Shown: positions 36,701 through 49,648 of the stretch, piece by piece | How the letters are laid out: every line of letters begins with the position of its first letter | How positions within the stretch are numbered: the first letter of the stretch is position 1 | Source: Wuchereria bancrofti | Taxonomy: Eukaryota; Nematoda; Chromadorea; Rhabditida; Onchocercidae | Direction of reading: 5' to 3' | NCBI GenBank assembly: GCA_005281725.1 | Contig: SSBO01000009.1 | Coordinates: 11,856,250-11,920,249 of the forward strand | Length of the DNA stretch: 64,000 bases | Notes under the pieces: model-generated | Told to the model about the DNA's origin: nothing | The model's input: only the letters and a program-made list of their open reading frames with translations | Database searches by the model: none | Position numbers and translations under genes: made by a program

Positions 36701-39700
36701 GTTACGATTGTGAAAAAGCTAAAATATGATGGCGGCAAGATGAAGTTTTTTCTGACATGAAAATTTGTTTGTTGGAAGCGCATTCAGCGGCATATCTTTT
36801 TGAAGTTTTTCAGTGTGCTATCTAAAGCAAGCAGTTAGTGTCTAAAACGATGAAAATGGGCCTGCACGCAACATTTGGCGACAAAAGTACCACACAGTTA
36901 CAAAAGTTTACTTTTCCATCTATCAAATATCTATAAAATCTAGGTATGACAAGCATATAATTGTTTGAGCTTGATTGAACACGCAACAATGATCTTTAGT
37001 CAGTAATAGAGATCACTTAGCCAGACAATTTCGACTTTCAGTGATGACAAATCTGTCTGCAAAAAGGTGCGACATTGGTCCTCGGAATTCAGTCCACATA
37101 TACTTCATACCACAGAATTGTCCGCGGTTGCTTTGTGGGACATAAGCGCAGAAGTTTCGAGGGATATGAGAAATTGATGATTGTTCCGTAACTAAAATAA
37201 TCGCCACATGAGTTACTTCTTTTGGTGTGTAGTTGTTTCAATCGGCAGAATTGGTTTAGACTCCGATCTGTTCCATCCGATGCAAACTTGAAGCTTGTGT
37301 TGGAGCAGATATATCTTTGAATAGACGAAAACTGTTTACTTCCACCGAAATTTAGGGATAACGATGGGTGTTCAACTTAGTTACTGTGAGACAGCTGCGA
37401 CGGTATGATACATTGCCGTTGTTGTAATTTTTCTTACTGTTAGAAAACTTGCTATATCGCGCGATTTATTTGTTCATTTCCTTTCACATTACATTCGTCT
37501 TAGTTAGATCACTTCGATAGACGGTTCTTTTTGAGCGTTTCTTCCCAAAGTACCTGCCTTTCTACCTAATTTTCGTTTCCTTATGTATGTGTATGTTTGT
37601 ATGTGTGTTTGCATGTGTATTTGTGTATGTGTATATATTCAGTTTGTTTCTGTATGTTCGCGTATGTCGTCGTGCTGAAGTATTTATACCGATACCTATG
37701 TTACACCTTGTTTCGCTCCACGGATATATTGTGTATATGTGTGTTCTCTTTACTGTATGTGTGTATGTATGTATGTGTGTGTATGTACATTACCTATGTA
37801 TGTATGAACGTATGTTTATTACCTTTCAGTGCGAAGACTATAACAGGTGGAGGTGATAGGCGATTGACCTTCGCGTTGCTGTAGCGTGTATTTATTTATA
37901 CATACACATATGTATGTGTGTGTATGTGTATGTATGTTTGTGTATGTGTATTTCTTGACAAGCCGAGATGGAACTAACTCTTCATTACCTTATCTGAATT
38001 TGTTTGTTGAAAGCTTGCTTAACCATATTACCTTAAACTTGCGACATAATGTCTATTGATTGATTGATTGAGTTTTCTTTTCATATATCATTGCTTGGAT
38101 GCTTTTACTGTTTTTTGTTCTACCAAAATTCGTCACTTCCTCCTGTGATTCTCTCATTGGAATGGGAAAATTTCTAAGAAATGGAAGAAAAAAATTCAAA
38201 TGAGATGACATGTCCGTCATATGCTCATGTTGCGACACTCTAACTGCTTACTGAAATTGCAGTTCTTAACTGTCGCAATGAACAATCGTACTTTTGCTTT
38301 GCTCAAAATTATCACTTCATTTTTTCTTCAACATTGTGTATTAATTTCCCATGAGACATTCCCGTTCTTTCATACAATAACCAAGAAACGTGATAAGAAT
38401 TTATTGGAAAAGGAAAATTCATTTTACGCAAGAATAACGTAAAAAAATATTACAGCTATCATTTAACATTCGCACGTCAAATATCAGACGTCAACCGAAT
38501 AAAGCATCAAACATATATTTTCTTTTTTTTTTAACAACAGTGACTTAAGCAATTCAATTCATAGCTTTATCAAATGTTTTAGCCATACATACAGCAATGA
38601 AAAGAGGAAAAGACGAGTAGTAATCATTGAATGATAAACAAACAAATAATCGGAAACTTAAATGCATCAAATAAAGATATTTCCGTTGGTCATTTGAAAT
38701 TCTATTAGCTGTTTGAATGCAATATCTCTTGCAGAAATTTCTCTCGGGATTTGATTTGCTTTTTTCACATAATATTTCTGGAAGGAAATATGGAATCTAT
38801 TTTGTTTTTTCAATTGTATATTGAAATATTCTTAAACTCTGGTGAATGAAATTGTTTGCACGTTTCGACTGAAAAAAGATATGGATGTAAATTTTATAAA
38901 AATAATGTTTAAAAGTTAAGCATTAAATTTAAAATGATTTCCGACATATTTTGTTGCAAAGTTGTTGATTATGTTCCAGTGTTCACTAATGGCAGTGGTC
39001 TACAAACTGTTGATACTTCTGTTTTTTTTAAGTACTAAAATTTATGTTTGCTTAAAATTTATTCCAATTGATCCACGAGGTTGTCATCACATTTGTCATA
39101 AAATACTTAACCACTAACTGAACACATTCATTATTCAAAATGATTTCATTTTGCACATCGATCTTCAAATCTGTTTGCTTAACTTTGTGATGTGCTTTTT
39201 TGCCGAAAATTTTTGATAAAATTTTTATTTCTTTTTGATAGCAGAAATCCACAATTCACTACTGAATTATACGAATTTCTGTGGCAGTTGGATCACTCAT
39301 GCCTATAACTTCAATTGATTAAATATTTTTTCATTCAGGAATAGAACGGATAAGAAAATATTTGAAATTCTTTTCTTTAAGGACTAACCTAACATTTCAA
39401 AACATCATTCCCGGGTTAATTTTGCTAATTAATTCATTGCATTCCATAAATGCTTCAGTACACCAGCACAAAAGTTTTCGTTGTCTAGAATTGTCGAATA
39501 AGTGTTGTTTTAAAATAATTGTCTCCCCAGTTTTTTTGGATCTGATTTCCTAATTACGAAAATTTCTTTTATTAATTATTATAATCAGTCACTTATAATT
39601 TATTGTCGATATATAAGTTTTTACTGTAACTATATGTTCACGCTTAAATACGTCCAAACAGAATTTGATGTTTTCCGGTCCTGTTACCTCATCGAGCGAT

Positions 39701-42700
39701 ATCTTTAGGATATTTTGCATTCGTAAATAATAGATTCATACTGTCAAAAACCTGTTTGATAAATTATATTACAGAAAATAGTTCAAGTGACTAGCATCCT
39801 AATCGCTTCATTAAAACTAAAGTTTAATTATCTATGATCGCTAATGTCTATTATCGGTGTTTTCCTAGATTATCTTGAAAATAGTACGTAATATTGAACA
39901 ATGAACCTGTTACATTTTTTTTTCCTTCTTTTTAGGATTAAATTAGTTAATTATAGGAGAAATTGACTTTTTTTTTTCTTTTCCTAATTTTGATACATTT
40001 GCATGAATGGATTGTAAATTATCATTAACCTTGCAATACTTTGCTCCGTTTAAATTTCCATTTCTAATATTTGTGTTATGTGAAATTGAAGAAGGACACT
40101 GTTTGTTTGTCGTTGTAGGTAGTGTGGTATGTTTGATTTTATCATGTCTTTCCTCCTTTTCCTCCTTGTTCGGCCTCGAAGCATCCCTCTATTTGATCAT
40201 CTTTCTAACTTTTGGCCTCAATTTGTTCATTTTATTTGGAAAACGATACATATTCATTGTTGATATACGAAGCAAACGTCTCTACCTTCATTAAACATAG
40301 CAGTGATGATATTCTTTACTGATAAGCAATATTTATCACTATCGCGTTGATATGTTTCGCCTCTTATGATTATATCCTTATCATTTTTAACGCTTCAGCA
40401 AACTTTCCATTACTGTCGTCTGATCAGCTTAGTTGGTTGTTGACTTTCAGTAATTTCGTACAGAACTTTTCAAAAATTAACAATTTGATATAGAGAATTG
40501 TTTATTTCAAGTTTTAACATATTTTTTTTTTTTAAACTAATTGTTCATCTTTATTTCATTTTATCCTCATAAATTCTGCTGCATTTTTTCAATATTTTAA
40601 ATATCGCTCCATTTCTTCTGCAATTTAATGTTAGAAAACATATGAAATGCAGCAAATACGGAGCTTAATGGATAGCATAATTTTAATTTTCATAGTACTT
40701 AATTATTTCCATCGATCATTTCGGTTTTTGATAACTTTCTCTTATTCAGAATTAATCGTCACAATGAGGTTTTATTTTTAGATAGGAGGATTAGATTATT
40801 GATGGACCTAGTAGTATATGTATTTCGAGAGAGAAAGAAAAAAGAAAGGACGAAGTTATGATTGAAAGCTGCGACATTTTGTCGAAACTCGTTTCAATCT
40901 TTTTTTGCTTCTCTTTTTTTTGCTTATGTATAATTTAAATTAAAAATGAGAAATATGTATCTTTTAGCTGGTTTATTAAGTGGCAAATTTGTTTGGATAA
41001 GAAATTTCATCGAGATTTCTCCTCTTTTCTTCCCACTTTTTTTTTTCTATTAATTTCAGGATTGAATTTCTCTCTCTTTTGCTTTTCAATTTCCGTTTTT
41101 TTTTTTTTCAATATCGATACAATAATGTTACTCACTCATTGACATTCATCTTTTTTTCTTGCTAATTTTTTTTTCTTTTTGTATGTAAATACAGTAATGT
41201 TTCCAGAAATATCTGTCATCTTGTTTTTTCTCATTCGCACTTTATATCCATTTGTTTGAACCCATTGCATTTATAACTATTGAAATGTTTAATGGCTTTC
41301 AGCTCTTTGTTATTTAAATCAGATTTCAATTTATATGTCCATTTTCTCAATTCATACTTTTTTAGATAAATTTATTCAGTACTTTCCAATACTTCTAATT
41401 TTATCTCTTCATATTATTTACATACTTCGCAATCATTCCATTCCTTACCTTTTGTCACAATTATTGGTCCATTTCTCATTTTTTTTTTTTCATTTTCCCG
41501 TAAAACGATTTCATTGACATCTTTGAGGTTTGAAACAGTAGGAATTGTTTTAGTGACCAATGTTTTCGGCATTCAGTTCAGCGTTTTTTTTTCTTTGAAT
41601 CTTTGAAATATTTGAATTTAATTTTCTACATTTAAAGGACATTATTACGGAACACCAAAACCATTAGAGGATGATGAAATGGTAAGCGATGCAAAGGGAC
41701 CGTTACCTCCCAACTGGGAGATTGCATACTCCGATCAAGGCGAAAAATACTTTGTTGAGTAAGCTATTTGCTATAATTTTCAAAACTTAAATTAAACAGC
41801 CGTTGTTTTTTATCAATTGATATCCCATAATTTTGTTATATCTAAGCTCAAGCGATATCATTTCATTGATTTTGCTTGTTTGTCTATTTACAAGGAATTG
41901 TTACAAGAATTTGTATGAAATTATTGGTACTAAAATCTCCTGAATACTACTACACTTTTTAGTCATAACACTGGCACAACACAATGGGAAGATCCGAGGG
42001 ATTTACCCGATGGTTGGGAAAAAATAAATGATGGCATTTATGGGACATTTTATGTTGAGTAAGTTATCAAATTATCTGTTGTTTCGTGTCAATATATTGT
42101 GGTAAACTTTATTATTATGCAAAGGGTGGTCAAGATGGAAATTTGTGTAAACTACTCCATGTAGTTTCACCAATTTGTTGGTATATTAAAATTTACTTGT
42201 CTTTTAATTCATAACTTTCACTGAAAGCCGAGGGGACATTACAGCTGTTAGCATCAAATTTTCTAATAGGATTTCAAATTCACAACACAAATTTTTCTTT
42301 TTTTTTTCTTTTGTAATAGAACCTTTTTGTCAATAATTTACTGAAAGTTGGCTGTAAATTTAAAGTTCAGTGTTAAAATTCACAGAAATTCATTAATCTC
42401 TTAATGGTCACTAAGTGGTACACGTTATTTCACCAAGAATAAAATATACAAGTTTCATGATGTGATTTAGTTTTATTTCGCGATATGAAATTGGTATTAC
42501 CTGATTCCGTGCCCGATCACACCCTTCATTTTTATAATCTATTTCTCGATAGCACAACACATTACAAGATCCTTCACCTTTTCTCCTCTTTTTTTTTTTT
42601 GTTTTGTGGTCATGCATTGTCTGTTACGGGGTGAAGAGAAAATGGAAAAAAGTTAATCTTAACACCTTGATTTCACAAATTTGTTTGCAAAATTCCAATT

Positions 42701-45700
42701 AAAATTATCTTGTCATCGTTATTATCACTAAATAGTGTCTACATATCAGTCGAATAACAGTTAAATTTGAAATTCGTTTCTCTTCCTTCCTGTCCTCCTT
42801 ATTTTATTGATTCCAAAAAAAAAAAAGAAAGAAAGAAACGCCTTTAGTGTGCCATCCATGCATACCCAATGCTTCATCCTTTATGCTTCAGGCTTTTATT
42901 TACATTGCTGCAGGAATGATTTTAACCAAACAAAAAAATGAAAAATAAGTTCGTACTTTTATAAGTCTTCTTCTATTTTTTTAAAAAAAAAGAAAGTTTC
43001 CCATCGTCTTCTTCATCTCTCTTTCTTTATTAATGACAACTATTACTTCTCATATTTTATGCTATAAAGTATATTCACTCAATCAGAGTGCGGAATTTTA
43101 TAAATTTTTACAATAAACAGCATGGGAAGATAGATATTTTCGGTTTTTGTCGGGAATACTGTCACATATGTGTGAATATTATGGCTAATTTGTTTGATCA
43201 AATTATCTTCTACAGGTGATATGTCTCTAATATTTACTTGGAAAGATGATATTCCTTTCTTTATTGTAAATCGAATCCTCTAATCTGTTGGAAGTAAAAT
43301 TCAGCATTCTGAATTGCTTACCCATAGGTAATTATTGTAATATCAGATGAAGTGATATATCTAAAATTATGTCCTATTAATTGATATCACTGCTAAATGC
43401 ACGAAAAATAGTAATTAAATATTGTAGGTATAAATAATTCATTACGGATTCATTGCCATAAATATTGAATTCATATTTTGTAGCAATTATTTTTAGTCAC
43501 GTGAACAAGCGTACTCAATACGAACGTCCATCCAGTTCATCATTACAAAAGGTGACCGATGTGGTACCACATAATCCTTCGTCACATTCCTATGCATATG
43601 TTAATAATCATGATGCAAGCAGTAGTACAAAAACCCTTCTAACTAATAATGGTACAGGAGGATCCAGGCGACATTCAATTCTTTACAGCAATCATTCATC
43701 ACCATCTCATACTGCTGGATCTGTTTACAGTTTTACAAGGTATCATTAATATGACAACATTTATTCATCAAATGTTGTAGAATTGAATTAATTAATTTAA
43801 TCAAGTTATATCAAAATGTATGTTAAGTTATGTTTTGCTAAAATGAAAATGATTCTATCTTACATAAAAATAAATGTTTATTGATTTCAAAGGGATCCAT
43901 CTCAACTTCGTGGTGAACTTATAACAACACGTATTGTTAAAGGACCAAAGGGACTTGGCTTTACATTAATCGGTAATGACGGTAGTTCGTTGCAGGATGA
44001 ATTTTTGCAGGTTTCTAGCTTTGCTAATTTCTAAATTAATACCCGTCTTTTCCTCAAATTTAAAAACATTTATAAGTATAATTACAATTTTAACTTACTA
44101 ACTTCAAACTTGACATGCCTAATTTTTCCAGTTGGAAAAAATAAAAATATGAATAGAAATATTTACTTCTTCCGTCTTTGTTTTCAGATCAAAAGTGTTA
44201 TTCCTGGCGGACCGACCCATCGAGATGGTATCTTGCAGATGGGTGACGTCCTCGTATATGTTAATAGTGAATGCGTGTTGGGCGCATCGCAAGCTCATGC
44301 TTGTTTAATATTTCAGTCAATTGGTGTTGGTGAACTTGTAACATTACAAATTTGCCGTGGTTATCCATTACTTTTCGATCCTACAAATAAGGTTTTTTTT
44401 TTTTCCTTTTCCCTTCTCTCTCTTTCTCTCTCTCTCTCTCCCACTTCTTATTCCTCTTTTTACTATAAAATTGATAAAGTTTATGAAATTTTTGTATTGA
44501 GAACTTTTTCACCCAACAATTTATGAATTAATGAACTTTTCAACTGCAAACAAATCTTTCTTTTTCTTCAGATTGTTACTGAGAATGCATATGTCACACG
44601 ATCAGATGACGTCAAAGAAATTATTATCAATAAGGTTTCCTATTTATTTTATTTATTAGATATTCATCATTGCATGTGAATCCAAAAAAATGGGCATTTC
44701 CAGAATTGATTTTCGAATATTCTGGGAAATTATCTCGAAAAGTTTTCTATTTTAGGGTAGTGATGGTTTCGGATTCACGATTTTCGAAAGTATACAGGGA
44801 CAACGAGTGAAAAAAATCTTATATCCGGAAAGATGTGAGAATTTGTTGGAAGGTGATACTCTTTTGGAGATGAGAACCACATATCCCCGTGGGAATTCGA
44901 ACTGTCCAGTGGGTGAGGAGCGTGTTACTAATTTCCGAGGAATGCCACATCATGAATTAGTTTCTATTCTAAGGGATTGTCCTGTTGGATTCTGGGCCAA
45001 ACTGATTGTAAGGAGAAATTCACCGAAGCACAGGTAAAAATTATTTCCATGCTAAGTACTAATATTGCTGTTGATATTGTTGTACTGAAGAAAAAAAAAA
45101 ATCTTGCTAAACGATACTTTATATTTCAGTTGACTGATGACATCGCACTAAAGCATCTAATTTTAGACATAGAATTTGATAGAATTTCAAGGATTAGTTT
45201 GAAAGTGTTTGAAAACTTATAAGACCTAAAATTATGCTATCTTTTTTAATGTTTTATCAGTTTCGATTTTTCACTTCATTTCCGTTGTTTAATTGTGATA
45301 ATTGGTATTAATATATTTTTCAGATCACGTACTCCGTCAGCAGCATTTCGTTATGGTGAGCATAGACCTAGTCCAGCTCCAACATTGGTACCACGGTCGA
45401 AAACTCCAGCACCACATCCTCCACGACCTACTAAAACCTATCCTCATCCTTCTGTATTACAGCCTGCAACTAGTCAGAACCTAGCCATCTCAAACGGTAC
45501 AATAGTCAATGCCCATGGGTCTGGAAACACTATTCCAAGGGTAATGGCTAATTACTTTGCACTTAACCTCTTGTCGTATTATGCTAAAAGTTTCTCTATT
45601 ATGTTTACAACTAGTTACGTATAATATACATGTCGGAATATTTTCTATATTTGATTTGTGCAGTTTAAATATTTAGATAAGTAGCTGAGATGTTTACCTA

Positions 45701-48700
45701 AGTTCTGTACTCACTGATGCATCTTATAAAAGTAAGCAAAAGCTTTACATATTTTAGCAGCATGAGCGGCGTCCAAATGACGATATTTATGAGAATTTTT
45801 CAAATCTCCGACCTTCATCGACAAGTTTGGGATTCTCCACACCTAACTATATGCCAATGGCTGCTTTTGCAACATCGAGTGTTGAGATGGTGACAGTTAA
45901 TCTAATCAGAAAGCCAAATGGATTTGGTTTTCGGGTCGTCGGTGGAACTGAAGTAAATTTTCAAAAGTTACTATCCATTGAAAACTGCTTTAAGACTGAT
46001 ATGTTATCGTTAATTTTGCATTATTTTAGGAGGGGACAAGCATTACAGTTGGTCAAGTGGTACCTGGAGGTGCTGCAGCAGATGATGGTCGCTTACATCA
46101 AGGAGATGAAATTATTGAAATCAGTGGTAAGAATGTTGAAGGTGAAAGTCATGCGATGGCTGTACAGCTAATGCAAAAAGCAGCTGCTAGTGGACATGTC
46201 AAATTAGTTGTTCGTCGTCCTAAAACTGGAGGTCAATTTTTCATGGTGCTTTCTCATAATACATATACATCTTTCTTTATGTTTCAGTAGTTTCCGTACA
46301 GATGTTAAGAATGTTGAATTTTGTTTTTTCAGATTTATCACGTTCAACCTCTGCTCCAGTTAATCAGTTGAATGCTATATATACTATGTATGATGTTATA
46401 CTAAATCGAAATCATGGGGACAGTTTCGGTTTTGTTATCATATCTTCTTTCAACAACAACGGAAGTACAATCGGTTCGTCTAATTTTGTTTATGAAATAT
46501 GTCTTTCTTTTTTGGGTTCAAAGAGAATACTGTAAAGATTGGTAATGGAAGGAGTTACAATGAATTTATTTTTGTTTACTTTACAATATGTAATTTATTG
46601 ATGCATTTCATGTTGGTTGTTAAAAAAATAAAATAAAACAAAAAAGTGGTAATTGTTGACTTAATTAAATAAAAAAACTGGTTGGAAATGCAAAAAAAAA
46701 GATCACATTAATAAACATCTGCGTTGTCGTCATTAATTTATTATAAAGTTATAGGAAGGATAGTAGAAGGTTCACCAGCAGCTCTTTGTGGACAGTTGCG
46801 CATCGGCGACCGAGTAGTAGCCGTTAATGGCATTGACATTACCAAGTTACCCCATAATGATATTGTTACGCTAATTAAAAAATCCGGTTTATCAGTAAGA
46901 CTGACAATATCGCCTTCATCATCAAGCTGTCCCCTAGGTATGAATTGTTACCACACTAATATTTTATTATTTAAGCACTAACGATGTGAGTCTCTTTCGA
47001 AGGTTCATGATGTGAACAGTTTCCAGAAAGTGTCCTTCAGGAGCCTCTGCCTTGGCAAATTCAGTCATGAGTTACTTTATATATAGGTTGAGTGTGCCAT
47101 TTGAAGTGATCACTCATGCTTTCTAGAACTGTTTGTTTTTATTAGGAATAAATTCTGAAATCGAAATTTAGAAATCATTCTTTGCTTTTATTTTAACTTT
47201 TCCTTCGTTTATTTTATTACTTTTATTTATTTTTTTTAAGGTTCTGCAACATCCTATTATTCAACTTCTCATATTGGACCAATTAATACTTATGGACATT
47301 CTTCCCATCCTTCCTGTCAAATAAATCAGCTTGGTCCATCACCTAGTCAATCATTTGATGCTCCTCAATACAGATATCCGGCTGGAAACGGTTACATTAC
47401 CAGAACATCGCCGATACCTCCAGAAGTGGTTCGTTCATTTGTTCTTTACTTTTGTTAATTAAAAAATTAATTTAAGATCGAACTGAAAGATAGCTGTTTC
47501 TTTTGAAAATACATTGTTTCTTATATTCTTTAGTACTTTTTTTAGTGATCTGATTCTTCACTGTTCGCATTTTTTTTTTACCAAAAATTGACTTTTTAAG
47601 TGACGCGAATTTTTACACATACTAACCAGTTGTTACCTTTACTTCAGTGATTACTGACTTTTTTTTATCGATTACCGACTGCTTGTTTTTTCTGCGCTAA
47701 TTGAATTTACTGTTTGTAGCCTGAAATTTGACGCTTGTGGTTTTCATTTCTCAAAATATTTCATCAGAACTAAGTAAAAAATTTAAAAGAAGAGTATGCT
47801 GTAACTATGAAGGAATGAAGTGATGACCATATCATTGTCACTATTGGCATTATTTGTGAATTTCTTCGTGGGCTTGCTCTAAGGATTTTAATTGAGAGAC
47901 CACCTAAAATTAATCTTGTTGTGGTGGAAGAAATTGATAGCAGCGTTAACTTTTCATGTCCAAACTATTAGACCACTTTGTGATATTTCTCGTCACATTA
48001 ATTTCCTGCTTATTTTTCCGTTCCAAACAATCTGAAATGTTAAAGTCTTCCTTGGGATAAACAGACTATGGGAATGTTGAATAATCAACGTAAGAAACTT
48101 GAGTGAATATTTCACGTTACTTTGTTCGCATATGTGTTCATATCCGGAACAGTTGTTTGCATTCGTGTGGGTGGCAGCAATAGCTGTCGTTATAATTTGC
48201 ATGTTAAGCAATTTAATTGCTGGATTATTTCTGGGTTGTTTTATAAAAATTGAAAAAGAAAAGGAAAAGTTCTAACAGTTGCTTGGTGTTGTAGCAGTCG
48301 AGTTTTGAGTCATTACTTCAAGATCTGTGGAATATATCATGCATTGATCGGTATTCCGAATTTAGCGATTACGACGCCATAACCATCTCATCATCGTCCA
48401 CTGCAATGTCATCCGTATCTCTACGGTTGGTGTATGTGATTGTGTTCTTCGTGTTTTCGTGTTGCATGCACTACTTCTGCACTCTTCCTGTAACTGTAAT
48501 GCATTGTACACATTGACATGCTCTTGCACTCTTCTTACAATTGTAATATATTGCATAAATAGAAGGTATAAGTAACAGAAAGGATACAGAATCAAATCTG
48601 TACTTTGATACTTTTATAAGAAGCACTGCTAGTAATCCGCTACATTTCTGAAGAAATATGAAAGTTCAAATGTCACTAAATCCTAAACCAGTGGAAATTC

Positions 48701-49648
48701 AGAAGCGAAAAATTTTAAGTTTTTGAATAACGAAGTAATGATTATCATCTTATCAGACAGATGCACACATATGTTTGTATACAAGCAGATGAGTCTTTAT
48801 GAAGGAAGAATTATTAGTCTTTTCCTTTAATTATTCTCAATTTATTGGAATTGTGGAATCTACCTTAGATTCTTCGTCAATCTGTTTCCTTTTTAAACTA
48901 TGTTTTCTCAACCGGAATTTCTATAAAGCTTTTCATTTGTTACTTCCCTGATATTTTTCATCGTTCCAATTCCTGAAAATTTCTTGTATTTTGTTGTTGA
49001 TATTGTTTTCTTTTTTTGTCTCGTTTTTTTTTTTCCGAAGAATTAGTTCAGTATCACGTATGGAGCACAAGATTATTGACTAAAATAATATAAACTGGCT
49101 GATACTGTGAACCCCTTTCTCAATGCCAATTAAAATTATGGTTATGTCGAACTCGAAGTGATACGATAATGATGAACATTCTGATGAAACAAATGTGGAG
49201 ACTGACGTTCGAATGTGCTTTTAAGAGAACTTAGAACTTGACACATAAGCTAAGCATAATGTATTTTAATGTGTTTTCTTTTAAAACCAACTGCTAGCAC
49301 CTGAGCAATTTGTGTCATATTTGCTTTAATGTTTTTCATTTTTTTTACTAAAGAAATTTCAAATTTCTATTTCAGGAACAAACACTTATAAATGTAGAAT
49401 TGAATCGTGGACCGAAAGGTTTCGGTTTTTCAATTCGAGGTGGACAGGAGTTTGACTCGATGCCATTGTTCGTCTTGCGTATTGCAGAAGATGGACCAGC
49501 AGCTTTAGATGGTCGTTTAAAGGTTGGCGATCAGTTGATGGAAATTAATGGACAGTCGACACGTAGTATGACCCATAGTAATGCAATCCAAATCATTAAA
49601 CAATATCCTAATGTTAGATTATTGGTTAGGAGACCAAAAGGTTTCTGA
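33043..49648 (+). CDS. magi-1: MAGI membrane-associated guanylate kinase inverted scaffold
   Basis: Nineteen phase-consistent exons: 33043-33261 (donor uncertain), 33755-33897, 33998-34092, 34262-34360, 34549-34668, 41638-41758, 41963-42058, 43497-43739, 43893-44010, 44188-44391, 44572-44634, 44756-45033, 45324-45540, 45758-45952, 46030-46231, 46333-46473, 46755-46937, 47241-47428 and 49376-49648; about 1065 residues. Domain order is that of MAGI proteins: PDZ0 (about 50-150, PFTIQGG); a reduced guanylate-kinase-like domain (about 155-235, [15 protein letters not shown], then HYYGTPKP); WW1 ([19 protein letters not shown]); WW2 ([18 protein letters not shown]); then PDZ1-PDZ5 with binding loops GLGF, GFGF, GFGF, SFGF and GFGF. 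No ATP-binding P-loop is seen, as expected for this family, so it acts as a scaffold at junctions or synapses, not as an enzyme. The protein stops a few residues after PDZ5 (RRPKGF). The symbol follows the C. elegans orthologue. Confidence 0.92.
36636..36672. repeat. Perfect inverted repeat (17-bp arms, 3-bp loop)
   Basis: AAACGATGAATTCGATG (36636-36652), then ATC, then its exact reverse complement CATCGAATTCATCGTTT (36656-36672). It could form a 17-bp hairpin in DNA or in the MAGI pre-mRNA. It may be a protein-binding palindrome or the tip of a transposon relic; its flanks do not extend the symmetry. Confidence 0.9.
37570..37950. repeat. TGTA/GTAT-rich degenerate microsatellite region
   Basis: Two clusters of TGTATG and TATGTG units (about 37583-37640 and 37735-37815), and a third at about 37900-37950, sit in the large MAGI intron. 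The overlapping plus-strand open frames are products of the repeat. Confidence 0.7.
47429..49375 (+). other. magi-1: 1.95-kb last intron of MAGI
   Basis: It separates the linker exon (ending SPIPPEV or SPIPPE, donor at 47428 or 47425) from the PDZ5 exon. No additional in-phase coding exon stands out. A patch richer in G and C (about 48290-48600) has short minus-strand open frames without splice or family support. Confidence 0.5.

Larger units (their letters stand above)
34669..41637 (+). other. magi-1: 7-kb MAGI intron between guanylate-kinase-like and WW exons
   Basis: This intron joins CAAG and GACATTATTAC to make the [10 protein letters not shown] junction. It is by far the longest intron in the window. 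It contains a perfect inverted repeat (36636-36672), a GA run (about 35860-35876), a region with more G and C and an open minus-strand frame (about 37013-37200), and TGTA/GTAT-rich repeats (about 37570-37950). The hydrophobic open frame at 40007-40294 is most likely T-rich noise. Confidence 0.6.

Noticed and set aside
37587..37884. Two Cys/Val/Tyr-rich plus frames
   Set aside because: Products of TGTA/TATG simple repeats.
40007..40294. 95-residue hydrophobic plus-strand frame in the MAGI intron
   Set aside because: T-rich DNA gives Leu/Phe/Ile-rich translations by chance; no splice context, no family resemblance.
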